In this document: positions 54,239 to 62,857 of the stretch, in pieces
Position numbering within the stretch: position 1 is the stretch's first letter
How the letters are laid out: each line of letters starts with the position of its first letter
Origin: Chryseobacterium sp. StRB126
GTDB taxonomy: Bacteria > Bacteroidota > Bacteroidia > Flavobacteriales > Weeksellaceae
NCBI RefSeq assembly: GCF_000829375.1
Contig: NZ_AP014624.1
Location: 2,356,001 to 2,420,000 of the forward strand
Length of the DNA stretch: 64,000 nt
Direction of reading: 5' to 3'
The notes under the pieces: model-generated
What the model saw: only the letters and a program-made list of their open reading frames with translations
What the model was told of the DNA's origin: nothing
Databases searched by the model: none
Translations under genes and position numbers: made by a program

Positions 54239-55561
54239 ATGAAAATCTATGTCACCGGACTGCTGATGTTAGGAGCTTCCTATTTTATATCGGCTCAGAC
54301 GGGCAGTCCACGAAATGATACCATACGAATCTCCCTAAAGGACGCATGGCAAAGAGCGGAAGAAAACAGCCGTCATATTAAAATCAATACCATCAGTGTA
54401 GACATTGCGGAGGCCGAAGTAAAAGACACCAAGAGAGAACGCCTTCCGGAAATACAAGTGAAAGGATCAGTAGAAAAAGCATCCAACATTCCCATCTATG
54501 AAAACGGAATTTTTTCCAAGCCGAGCCAACATGAGGTTATTCACACCCTTTACAGAGCGGGAGCCGATTTTTACCTGAATATTTATAATGGAAATAAGCT
54601 CAATCTTAAAATCAAAGAAAACCAAACTTTGCAGAAGGTTAAAGAAATTAAGAAAGAACAGGCCGTTTCCGATATCCATTACAAAACAGCAACCCTTTAC
54701 CTTGAGCTTCAGAAAACATTCATCTTCAGGGATCTTATCAAACAGGATATTAAAGATCAGGAAGTACAGCTTAAAGAAATCAAGTCCTTGTATAAAAACG
54801 GAGTAGTTTTAAAAAGTGATGTTTTAAGAATAGAATTGGAACTTTCCAAACGTAAAATGACTTTGGTGACTATTGAAAATGATATTCTGATCGTCATGCA
54901 GAAGCTGAATATTATTTTAGGAGTTCCTGATGAGCAGATCGTTATTCCGGAATCGCCTGCCAATCAATGGGATGCCAATACAACATATGCCGAATATCTA
55001 AAACTAGCGTTAGAACATTCATTTGATTATCATATTTCCGAAGAGCAAACGGAATTAAGTAAGATTAAACTTAAGCAGGTGAAAGCAAATGTAAGCCCTA
55101 AAATAGGGATGTACGGGGAATTTTATTACGCCAATCCACAGATCTTCCTTTATCCTTACAACCCTTATTGGTATTCATTGGGAATTGTAGGTTTAAAAGC
55201 TTCATTTTCGATCTCATCGCTTTACCATAACACCCATAAAGTAAAAGCAGCGAAGCTTGAGTTTGAAAAAGAAGAAGAAGCCCATAAAGATACAGAAGAT
55301 AAGGTGAGGCAACAGGTAAAAGAAGCGTATTTAAGATATCAGGAAGCTCTTGAACAGATCAAAGTAGCTGAAACCAATGTAGCCCAGGCTAAGGAGAATG
55401 CCCGCATTATCAAGAATACTTATTTCAATCAAACTTCCCTTATTACAGAGCTTTTGGATGCAGATATCCAGCTACTCCAGACAAAATTTGAATTGGAAGC
55501 TGCGAAAATAATGGCACAGAACAATTATTATTTACTACAAAATATTACAGGCGTTTTATAA
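54239..55561 (+). CDS. TolC-family outer-membrane efflux protein
   Basis: 440 residues: signal peptide (to about YFISAQ) and two OEP repeats with long coiled helices (LKDAWQRAEENSRHIKINT, KVRQQVKEAYLRYQEALEQI). Forms the exit duct of a tripartite pump with the HlyD and MFS proteins encoded 5 bp and 1.1 kb downstream. First gene of the operon. Confidence 0.93.
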   Translation: MKIYVTGLLMLGASYFISAQTGSPRNDTIRISLKDAWQRAEENSRHIKINTISVDIAEAEVKDTKRERLPEIQVKGSVEKASNIPIYENGIFSKPSQHEVIHTLYRAGADFYLNIYNGNKLNLKIKENQTLQKVKEIKKEQAVSDIHYKTATLYLELQKTFIFRDLIKQDIKDQEVQLKEIKSLYKNGVVLKSDVLRIELELSKRKMTLVTIENDILIVMQKLNIILGVPDEQIVIPESPANQWDANTTYAEYLKLALEHSFDYHISEEQTELSKIKLKQVKANVSPKIGMYGEFYYANPQIFLYPYNPYWYSLGIVGLKASFSISSLYHNTHKVKAAKLEFEKEEEAHKDTEDKVRQQVKEAYLRYQEALEQIKVAETNVAQAKENARIIKNTYFNQTSLITELLDADIQLLQTKFELEAAKIMAQNNYYLLQNITGVL

Positions 55562-55566
55562 ATACA

Positions 55567-56625
55567 ATGAAAAAAAAATATACCCCTACCGACAGATTGA
55601 TCACAAAGGTTACAGGATGGATCTCAGTTTTAATCGTTGCCGCACTTGCTGTCTGGGGCGGTTTTACCCTTAAGAATTATTATAAATATGAGCAGACCAA
55701 TGATGCTCAGGTTCAGGAATACGTAAACCCGGTAATTTCAAGAGCCGGAGGATTTATTGTAGCCGTAAAATTTGAGGAAAACCAGGAAGTTAAAAAAGGT
55801 GATACTTTATTGTTGATTGATAACCGTGAATATGTTCTTCAGCAAAAACAAACCCAGGCTGCTCTTCAGAAAGCGCGTGCAGAACTGAAAGTTTTACAGA
55901 GTAATACCGGAACCACAGAGAAAGAAGCGGCGGCTGCACAGGCACAGGTAGATGCAAATAAGGCAAAAGTCTGGAAACAACAGCTTGATTATAATCGTTA
56001 TAAAAAGCTTTATGATGAAGAATCTGCCACTAAACAGAGATTGGAAGATGTAAAAGCAACATTGGATGTTAATGAAAGTGATTATCAATCGTCTCAGGAC
56101 AATTATGCAGCATCAGTGTCTAAAATTAATGATATTCAGGCAGAAAAAACTGTGGTACAGGCTGAAATTGCAAGATTAGAAGCCTTATTAGACCGTCATA
56201 AGTTAGATGTGAGTTATACAGCAGTGATAGCAGCATATGATGGCAGAATGGGAAGAAGAACCGTTGAGGTGGGACAGATGATTGATGCCGGGGAAACTCT
56301 TGCATTCATTGTTAATAATGAAACGGATAAATGGGTGGTAGCCAATTATAAGGAAACCCAAATCAAGGATATGAAAATTGGAGATCAGGTGAAAATCGTT
56401 GCAGATTCTTATCCTGACAGAGAATTTCAGGGAACCATTATTTCCCTTTCACCGGCAACAGGTTCAAGCTTTTCATTGCTGCCTCCTGATAACTCTACCG
56501 GAAACTATGTGAAAATCGTTCAGCGTATTCCTGTAAGGATCAGAGTGGATGGAAAAAGAAAAGATATCAATATTCTCAAAATGGGGATGAATGTCAACGT
56601 ATATGCCAATAAAAAGCATTCCTAA
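55567..56625 (+). CDS. HlyD/EmrA-like membrane fusion protein
   Basis: 352 residues: one N-terminal membrane helix (ISVLIVAALAVWGGF), biotinyl-lipoyl-like halves (NPVISRAGGFIVAVKFEENQEVKKGD and VSYTAVIAAYDGRMGRRTVEVGQMIDAG) around an alpha hairpin coiled coil (QKARAELKVLQ onward), and a beta-barrel part. Bridges inner and outer membrane pump parts. Its TAA stop overlaps the MFS start by one base. Confidence 0.93.
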   Translation: MKKKYTPTDRLITKVTGWISVLIVAALAVWGGFTLKNYYKYEQTNDAQVQEYVNPVISRAGGFIVAVKFEENQEVKKGDTLLLIDNREYVLQQKQTQAALQKARAELKVLQSNTGTTEKEAAAAQAQVDANKAKVWKQQLDYNRYKKLYDEESATKQRLEDVKATLDVNESDYQSSQDNYAASVSKINDIQAEKTVVQAEIARLEALLDRHKLDVSYTAVIAAYDGRMGRRTVEVGQMIDAGETLAFIVNNETDKWVVANYKETQIKDMKIGDQVKIVADSYPDREFQGTIISLSPATGSSFSLLPPDNSTGNYVKIVQRIPVRIRVDGKRKDINILKMGMNVNVYANKKHS

Positions 56626-58217
56626 TGGCTAAAAGACAAATGCCTTTTTTTAAAAGATGGGTGCCGGAATGGATGGTGAAAATTATTCTTTTCTCTATGA
56701 CCTTACCGGGAATTATCATATTCTTCCTGCCGCTTACGAACGTCAATGCAGCGGCTGGGTACTATGGAAGCGAACCTGCTGATATTCAGTTTTCAGTAGC
56801 GTTATTTTACGCTGGATATGTAGGGTTTTACTGTCTGGAAAGAAGGTTTTTCAGTTTTTTGGCTGCAAAGGAGTATTTTCTGATATTTACCACTTTGCAG
56901 ATCCTGGCCTGCCTCATCTGTTACTTTACCCGGGAAGTGTATATTCTTTTTCCAGTGCGTTTTATCCAGGGAATGCTGTTTGCTGGGAACGTAAACCTTT
57001 CATTAACGCTGATTTTTACAAGATTGAGCAATGAAAGAGGAAGAGAAATCAGTTTCTCAGTGTTCTTTGGAATCCTGATCTGTGCATTACCTTTTAATAA
57101 CCTGATTACGGCAGATCTTATTGACTCCTATAATTTTAATATTGTATATAAAACGGCAATATTCTCTTACTTGCCAGGGCTTATTTTCCTAACTCTAACC
57201 ATGACTAATTACAGGCCCAATGTAAGATTTCATTTGTATAAACTGGATTGGCAGAGCTTTGCGGTTTTTAGTACTATTTTGGTATTGGTAGGGTATATCA
57301 CCATCTTCGGTCAGGAGTATTATTGGCTGGAAGATAACAGAATTTTAGGAAGTGTAATCACCATCATCGTATTGGCAGGACTATCGATCTTCCGCCAGAA
57401 TTCGATTAAAAGACCTTATATAGATCTTCGGGTTTTCAGATATAGAAATTTTAAAGTAGGGCTGTTGATTCTCTTCGTTATGTATATTTGCCGTTTCGCT
57501 TCGGGAATTACCAATAATTATTTTGCAACGGAGCTGCATCTGGATCCGTTTTATATCTCTTATATCAATGTTTTTAATCTATCAGGGTTAGTTATTGGGG
57601 TTATTATTGCCTGTTGTATGGTTTTGCAGAAGAAAAAAATACAGTATGTCTGGGTGCCCGGTTTTCTCATGTTGCTTTTGTTTCATGCCCTGATGTATTA
57701 TTCCTTTGATGTACAGGCAGATGAATTCAATTATTATATTCCGTTATTCCTTCAGGGATTAGGGGTGGGATTAATCATGGTTCCTACAATTATTTTCATC
57801 ATATCCTCAGTTCCTGCTTCTATTGGGCCTTCAGCAGCTGCAACAGCTTTAGCAATTCGTTATTTTGGTTTCTGTGCCAGCATAGCATTGATTAATTTTT
57901 TTGAGCTTTTTGAGAAAAGCCGTCATTATAATGCTTTCCAGGATCATGTAACAATAACTGATCCCTTTGTGAAAGACTTTCTTCATAAGCAGACCACTAA
58001 ATTGGTCGCTAAAGGAATGCTTGAAGATCATGCGGTAAAAGCTTCCAATAAATTATTAGTAGGAAGACTTAATGTTCAGGATCATGTACGTTTTGCCATG
58101 GATTATTATGAAATGATGGTATGGCTTCTGGCCGGAGCTTTGCTGTTAATTCTACTTTTTCCATACCTGAACCGTACGGTTCTTTATTTGAAATCCCGCC
58201 GGTTATCTCCTGCATAA
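56625..58217 (+). CDS. MFS drug efflux transporter (DHA2/EmrB-like)
   Basis: 530 residues with about 14 membrane helices. Unlike the classic 12-helix transporters its length and partners fit the DHA2/EmrB group, which exports drugs or lipophilic acids through TolC. Contains RRFFSFLAAKEYF and RLSNERGREISF loop sequences at the typical motif A place, degenerate. Last gene of the operon, followed by a hairpin. Confidence 0.9.
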   Translation: MAKRQMPFFKRWVPEWMVKIILFSMTLPGIIIFFLPLTNVNAAAGYYGSEPADIQFSVALFYAGYVGFYCLERRFFSFLAAKEYFLIFTTLQILACLICYFTREVYILFPVRFIQGMLFAGNVNLSLTLIFTRLSNERGREISFSVFFGILICALPFNNLITADLIDSYNFNIVYKTAIFSYLPGLIFLTLTMTNYRPNVRFHLYKLDWQSFAVFSTILVLVGYITIFGQEYYWLEDNRILGSVITIIVLAGLSIFRQNSIKRPYIDLRVFRYRNFKVGLLILFVMYICRFASGITNNYFATELHLDPFYISYINVFNLSGLVIGVIIACCMVLQKKKIQYVWVPGFLMLLLFHALMYYSFDVQADEFNYYIPLFLQGLGVGLIMVPTIIFIISSVPASIGPSAAATALAIRYFGFCASIALINFFELFEKSRHYNAFQDHVTITDPFVKDFLHKQTTKLVAKGMLEDHAVKASNKLLVGRLNVQDHVRFAMDYYEMMVWLLAGALLLILLFPYLNRTVLYLKSRRLSPA

Positions 58218-58268
58218 ATAGTAATTTTAAAAGTATAGCTTATTAGCTAATTTTATAGTAAGAGTGCT

Positions 58269-58293
58269 GAGGCTGCCTTTTTAAGGCAGTCTC
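58269..58293 (+). terminator. Terminator of the efflux operon
   Basis: GAGGCTGCCTT (58269-58279) pairs with AAGGCAGTCTC (58283-58293), one G-T pair, loop of three, then TTTTGTTTT. Confidence 0.75.
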
Positions 58294-58396
58294 TTTTGTT
58301 TTGGAATATAAAAATAAAAAATGGCCGAAACTGTTTGTTTTTTGTCATTGCAGCCAGATGACATTCTTAGTACATTTGCATCATAGAGATTGAGAT

Positions 58397-59398
58397 ATGA
58401 ACAATGCAGGGCAACAAACAGAAATAAAAAATATAGCAATTTTGGTATTACCACAGGTTCAGTTGTTGGATGTTGCCGGTCCTTGCGATGTATTTACCGC
58501 AGCTAATCTCTTTTTGCCCGATGACAAAGTTGGCTTGAGGTATCAGGTTTATTTGATATCCGGAGCTTCAGACAAAATAATATATTCCAGTTCGGGAATT
58601 CCCTTACCATGTACCCACACAATTTATGATATAGATTTTCCGGTAGATACCTTGCTGGTTGCCGGTACAGATCTTGGAACATTAGGCAAGATTAATCCTG
58701 ATCTCTATTCTTATCTGCAAAATAGGGTTGGATGTGTAAGACGTATAGGCTCAGTGTGTGTAGGAGCTTTTGTTTTGGCCAAAGCAGGATTATTAAAGGG
58801 AAAGCAGGTGACTACCCACTGGAAATACGCTGATCTCCTGCAACGGACTTATCCCGAGCTGAGTGTAAACGTCAACCCATTTTTTATACAGGATCAGGGA
58901 ATATACACTTCAGGAGGTGTTTCTTCCGGAATAGATCTCGCATTAGCATTATTGGAGGAGGATTTTGGAAAACCAATCGCTTCGGAAGTAGCTAAACATC
59001 TCGTTTTATATTTGAAAAGACCCGGAGTGCAATCTCAGTTTGGAAATGCTGTTTCCGATTATGAAATGTTAACTTCTTTCACAAAAGAAATCAGAGATTT
59101 GCTTAAAGATAAGCTCAGCCAAGCCATCAGTATAGAATTTATGGCTGAATCTGTACATATGAGTGTTCGTAATTTCTCCAGGGTGTTTTTGAAAGAATCA
59201 GGAATGACACCCGGAAAATTCCTTGAAAAGATGAGACTTGATCAGGCCAGAAATATGTTGGAATACACAGATATGAGCATCGATATGATTGCTGAAAAAT
59301 GTGGTTTCGGAAGCATTGTCTCCCTTCGGAGGTTATTTTTAAAATACCTATCTATTTCCCCAGCTCAATACCGAAAAACCTGTAATATAACGGAATAA
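58397..59398 (+). CDS. GlxA-family regulator: DJ-1/PfpI domain fused to AraC HTH
   Basis: 333 residues. N-terminal DJ-1/PfpI domain (QLLDVAGPCDVFTAANLF) with the nucleophile-elbow Cys in GSVCVGAF, and a C-terminal AraC HTH (ISIEFMAESVHMSVRNFSRVFLKESGMTPGKF, then SIDMIAEKCGFGSIVSLRR). GlxA-type proteins are transcription activators that use a dead amidase domain as sensor. The next gene is a single DJ-1 domain protein and a likely target. Confidence 0.92.
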   Translation: MNNAGQQTEIKNIAILVLPQVQLLDVAGPCDVFTAANLFLPDDKVGLRYQVYLISGASDKIIYSSSGIPLPCTHTIYDIDFPVDTLLVAGTDLGTLGKINPDLYSYLQNRVGCVRRIGSVCVGAFVLAKAGLLKGKQVTTHWKYADLLQRTYPELSVNVNPFFIQDQGIYTSGGVSSGIDLALALLEEDFGKPIASEVAKHLVLYLKRPGVQSQFGNAVSDYEMLTSFTKEIRDLLKDKLSQAISIEFMAESVHMSVRNFSRVFLKESGMTPGKFLEKMRLDQARNMLEYTDMSIDMIAEKCGFGSIVSLRRLFLKYLSISPAQYRKTCNITE

Positions 59399-59492
59399 TT
59401 CTTTTCATTTTTTGAATGATGAAAGCTGATAATAAGAGATCAGCAGGAAAAACTATGTCTTTATTTAAACAAATAATTTTTAAAATATCATT

Positions 59493-60125
59493 ATGAATCA
59501 AGAACAAAAGAACAAGACAATGAATGTAGCATTTTTGATTTACGATCAGGTAGAAGCGCTTGATCTGAATGGTCCGCTGGACGTTTTTATTAAAGCGGAT
59601 TTAATCTCTACAGGAAGTTATCACTGCTATACCGTTGGACAAACTAAAGAAGCTGTTTTCATGGAAGCCAATACCATGTCAATTATTCCAACGTATGATG
59701 TGAAAACAGCTCCTCAACCGGATATGATCGTCATTCCGGGTGCTAATCCGGATCGCGTGATGGAGTGTTTGCAGGATGATGATTTCCAGAATACAGTAAT
59801 GCACTGGATAAAAGATCAGTATCATAATGGAACTACCATTTTCACAGTCTGTACTGGAAGTATGCATTTATCCAAAACAGGAATATTAGACCATCATGAA
59901 ATTACTACCCATTCTATGTTATTGGATACTTTGGAACAGTATAATCCAAAGAGTATCGTTAAAAGAGAGGCTAGATTTGTAGACCAAGGGCGATTGATTA
60001 CTACAGCAGGAATAACAGCAGGAATAGATGCAGCCTTGTATCTGGTAGGAAAACACCATGGACAAGAATTGGTAGAGACCATTGTGACAGTTTTTGAATA
60101 TCAACAGCGAGAATTTAAACACTAA
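59493..60125 (+). CDS. DJ-1/PfpI-family protein
   Basis: 210 residues. QVEALDLNGPLDVFIKADL and the Cys elbow IFTVCTGSMHLSKTG match the same DJ-1/PfpI subgroup as the preceding regulator, without a DNA-binding domain. Some relatives are isonitrile hydratases or amidases; the activity is not clear. An internal ATG at 59520 (MNVAFLIYDQ) would remove nine polar residues and may be the true start. Confidence 0.88.
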   Translation: MNQEQKNKTMNVAFLIYDQVEALDLNGPLDVFIKADLISTGSYHCYTVGQTKEAVFMEANTMSIIPTYDVKTAPQPDMIVIPGANPDRVMECLQDDDFQNTVMHWIKDQYHNGTTIFTVCTGSMHLSKTGILDHHEITTHSMLLDTLEQYNPKSIVKREARFVDQGRLITTAGITAGIDAALYLVGKHHGQELVETIVTVFEYQQREFKH

Positions 60126-60254
60126 TCACGCGAATGTTTTCACAAACAACACAAATTATAGCTGTATGATTATTAAAAAATCATGGGTACATCAGAATAA
60201 TACATCAAGAAAGATCTGCGTAATCTGTGAAATCGAGAGATTTTAAAAGCAAAA

Positions 60255-60285
60255 GGTTTCGGCGGGCCAAAGGCCCGCCGAAACC
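60255..60285. terminator. Perfect GC-rich 14-bp hairpin
   Basis: GGTTTCGGCGGGCC (60255-60268) pairs fully with GGCCCGCCGAAACC (60272-60285) over a three-A loop. It is far more GC-rich than the neighbourhood and lacks a T run. It lies between the DJ-1 gene and the S66 pseudogene, which converge, so a factor-independent or processing stop for both is possible. Confidence 0.6.
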
Positions 60286-60305
60286 CATTTATAGAATATT
60301 AAATT

Positions 60306-60877
60306 TTATAAAACTCCATTTTCCAATATAGAAAAAGTTTGATCTATACAATGGATTTCATTCAGGGTTGGGGTGAGTCTGTCCAATAACAGAAGAGGAG
60401 AACAATGTTCGTTTAATATCATTGATCTGATAATCATGCATAGTTCCGTTTTCCGCAAAACCAACCATTAGGGGAGTACCATAGAATGAACTTAAACCAG
60501 CTTTCAGGCAGATAAAATGCATAATGGTACTGTCAGAAACCCCCGGAAATATCTTCGGGTTATTTTTATGATTCAATATCAATATATTTTAACATCCGGA
60601 TACTGTCATCACCGCCAATATTTGAAATAACAGCTTTTATGGAAGGATCTGAAAATGCTTCCATCAGATCATTCGCTCTGGCTTCCGGATTATTATAGAT
60701 TCATTGTGCAGACTGTAGTGCATGTCAGGTTTCGGTAACTTCCAAATTAAAAACCTGATTGAGACGTTCTTTACCTTTTAAATATCTGTATGACACATCG
60801 CCGGCAGCACTCCACAACGTGGAAATGCTTGCCACTTTATCACCATCAGCTAATCTTTTGGGAGGAATTAATTTCAT
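60306..60877 (-). pseudogene. Broken S66-family LD-carboxypeptidase/MccF-like gene
   Basis: Reading leftward from ATG 60877: MKLIPPKRLADGDKVASIS, then FSDPSIKAVISNIGGDDSIRMLKYIDI, then in another frame NPKIFPGVSDSTIMHF, GLSSFYGTPLMVGFAENGTM, and finally EIHCIDQTFSILENGVL with a stop at 60306. All are segments of S66 serine peptidases (SD-T, Gx-S and the C-terminal IDxDxxTFSILE end), in the right order. At least two internal stops and frameshifts are present, and the middle-to-C-terminal catalytic part is deleted. S66 enzymes trim cell-wall peptides or give resistance to microcin C; this copy cannot work. Confidence 0.8.
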
Positions 60878-61194
60878 AAATATTGAAATGTAATAAAACA
60901 GAAAATTTTGTTTAAGAATGATTTAAGTGTTTGGAAAATAAACCCCTAATGAGCTTTTATGACCACTTTGTTCAAAAATAGAACATCTTTATAAAAAAAT
61001 CCAGTGATAAACAGTGAAAAAAAGACAATTGAATTTTGGCCTGAGTATTTACAAATTTTGATTTATAAAGAGATTCTTTGGAGAATTAATGCCCGATTGC
61101 ATTTTTTTAGAAAAAAATAATTTTCATAATTAATTTATAAACAGATATTTGCTGATTTGGAGTGAAATTTCATGACAAAAAAGCTTCAAAAATC
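60878..61194. other. AT-rich region before the tRNA-Lys cluster
   Basis: About 320 bases without a gene. The promoter of the tRNA cluster lies at its right edge (61195-61224). Nothing else recognised. Confidence 0.5.
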
Positions 61195-61224
61195 TTGGAA
61201 GTAAAGGAGTTTTTCCTATCTTTG
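61195..61224 (+). promoter_or_regulatory. Promoter of the tRNA-Lys cluster
   Basis: TTG (61195-61197) and TATCTTTG (61217-61224), 19 bp apart, match the Bacteroidota TTG/TAnnTTTG pattern. The first tRNA begins 44 bp later. Confidence 0.75.
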
Positions 61225-61267
61225 CAGTCCCTTAAACAAAGGGATTTACTTAAAAAAGTAAGTGGCC

Positions 61268-61340
61268 GACTCGGTAGCTCAGCTGGTAGAGCAATACACT
61301 TTTAATGTATGGGTCCTGGGTTCGAATCCCAGCCGGGTCA
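61268..61340 (+). tRNA. tRNA-Lys(UUU), copy 1
   Basis: 73 nt; acceptor stem GACTCGG with CCGGGTC and discriminator A, anticodon loop CTTTTAA giving TTT, T-loop GGTTCGAATCC. The CCA is not encoded. Confidence 0.95.
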
Positions 61341-61409
61341 CAAACTAAAAAGCTGCTGTTTTTAGTGGTTTTTATAAAAATAATAATTTACTTGAAAAAG
61401 TAGGTGACC

Positions 61410-61482
61410 GACTCGGTAGCTCAGCTGGTAGAGCAATACACTTTTAATGTATGGGTCCTGGGTTCGAATCCCAGCCGGGTCA
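61410..61482 (+). tRNA. tRNA-Lys(UUU), copy 2
   Basis: Same 73-nt sequence as copy 1, 142 bp downstream. The spacers are also similar, indicating tandem duplication of tRNA plus spacer. Confidence 0.95.
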
Positions 61483-61549
61483 CAAACTAAAAAGCTGCTG
61501 ATTTGGTGGTTTTTATAAAAATAATAATTTACTTGAAAAGTAAGTGGCC

Positions 61550-61622
61550 GACTCGGTAGCTCAGCTGGTAGAGCAATACACTTTTAATGTATGGGTCCTG
61601 GGTTCGAATCCCAGCCGGGTCA
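61550..61622 (+). tRNA. tRNA-Lys(UUU), copy 3
   Basis: Same 73-nt sequence, 140 bp after copy 2; a hairpin terminator follows 6 bases later. Confidence 0.95.
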
Positions 61623-61627
61623 CTTGT

Positions 61628-61668
61628 TGGGACAAATCTGAAAAAGCTAGATTTGTCCCATTTTTTTT
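61628..61668 (+). terminator. Terminator of the tRNA-Lys cluster
   Basis: TGGGACAAATCT (61628-61639) pairs with AGATTTGTCCCA (61649-61660), then eight Ts. Confidence 0.9.
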
Positions 61669-61770
61669 GTCTTTTAATTCATTGGTATTCTGGTAGATAA
61701 GTTTAATCTGGAAATTACACTTAAATATTTTATTAATGATACTAAAAATAACATTTACTTTCTATTATTA

Positions 61771-61803
61771 AAAAAAATAACAGAGAACGTTTATAGTTCT
61801 CTG
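61771..61803 (-). terminator. Terminator of the cold-shock genes
   Basis: CAGAGAAC (61781-61788) pairs with GTTCTCTG (61796-61803); reading leftward it is followed by TTATTTTTTT. It lies about 50 bp past the end of the first csp gene. Confidence 0.8.
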
Positions 61804-61850
61804 CTAATTATTATATCGAGAAAAAAGCTATTATAAGCTTTCTTCTTAAT

Positions 61851-62042
61851 TTAAGCTATTTTTACGTTAACAGCGTTAACGCCTTTGGCTCCGTTTTGTA
61901 CGTCAAATGTTACGACATCATTTTCACGAATATCATTTACTAAACCTGAAGTATGTACGAAAACATCTGGACCTCCATTTGAAGGTGTAATAAAACCAAA
62001 TCCTTTAGCATCGTTAAAGAATTTTACTGTTCCTTGTTGCAT
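61851..62042 (-). CDS. Cold-shock protein CspA-like, copy A
   Basis: 63 residues, single cold-shock domain with RNP-1-like KGFGFITP and RNP-2-like VFVHTS motifs. Binds single-stranded RNA/DNA and melts structure. Nearly identical to copy B 287 bp away; they differ only at a few residues (NDAKGFGFIT versus NETKGFGFIS). It has no clear promoter of its own, so transcription probably runs through from copy B. Confidence 0.95.
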   Translation of the reverse strand: MQQGTVKFFNDAKGFGFITPSNGGPDVFVHTSGLVNDIRENDVVTFDVQNGAKGVNAVNVKIA

Positions 62043-62137
62043 TGTATTGTATTATAAAATTGTTGTATTTACTTATAAATTGTTTCTGGCCGTTGCCATA
62101 CCTGCGATGACCCTTAGATCAAAACAGTATTATTAAT

Positions 62138-62329
62138 TTAAGCTATTTTTACGTTAACAGCGTTAACGCCTTTGGCTCCGTTTTGTACGTCAAATGTTAC
62201 GACATCATTTTCACGAATATCATTTACTAGACCTGAAGTATGTACGAAAACATCTGGACCTCCATTAGAAGGTGAAATAAAACCAAATCCTTTAGTTTCG
62301 TTAAAGAATTTTACTGTTCCTTGTTGCAT
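62138..62329 (-). CDS. Cold-shock protein CspA-like, copy B
   Basis: 63 residues with KGFGFISP and VFVHTS motifs of the cold-shock domain. Upstream on the same strand lies a candidate promoter about 270 bp before its start, giving a long 5' leader typical for cold-shock mRNAs. Copy A follows, with a leader of about 95 bp partly duplicated from this one. Confidence 0.95.
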   Translation of the reverse strand: MQQGTVKFFNETKGFGFISPSNGGPDVFVHTSGLVNDIRENDVVTFDVQNGAKGVNAVNVKIA

Positions 62330-62626
62330 TGTATTATATTATAAAATTGTTGTATTTGATAAATTACTTTTGGCTATTGCCATTACGGGATTGATAATTA
62401 TATCAAAACTGTAATAAATCGATTTGTGAACAAGAAATGATGTTAGTATTTTTTAGAATCTTGAAAATTTCAAAATGAAATGGTACTGCACCTGTTAAAT
62501 TGATGACAAAAATTAGCGGCTGTAAAAGCGAAGACTGATAGGGAATTGTGAGTTCAAAAATTTCAGAAGAAGCGTCGGCAGGAGCCTGATTATTTTACAA
62601 ATGTACACATAATTTATTGAAAACAA
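62330..62626 (-). promoter_or_regulatory. Cold-shock promoter and long 5' leader
   Basis: On the minus strand TTG (62624-62626) and TACATTTG (62598-62605) are 18 bp apart, a fair Bacteroidota promoter. Transcription from there would leave a leader of about 260 nt before the csp ATG at 62329. The remaining gap to 62857 shows no gene. Confidence 0.5.
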
Positions 62627-62857
62627 GCAATTTTGTGTTTTTTATTTTTTTTGTGCTAATGAATTAGGATAAATATAATAAATAAAAATGAGAAAATTAA
62701 ATCATCAATATGTAGAATGTATCATCCCGAATGCGGGTTGAAGCTTTACGAACATATTTCGGAAATGAGATGAAGAACTTAAATTACAGCTTCAATAAGA
62801 ATGCCTACAATTAATTAATACTAGTATATTTATATCCATAAAAATTCTTAAAAGTCC

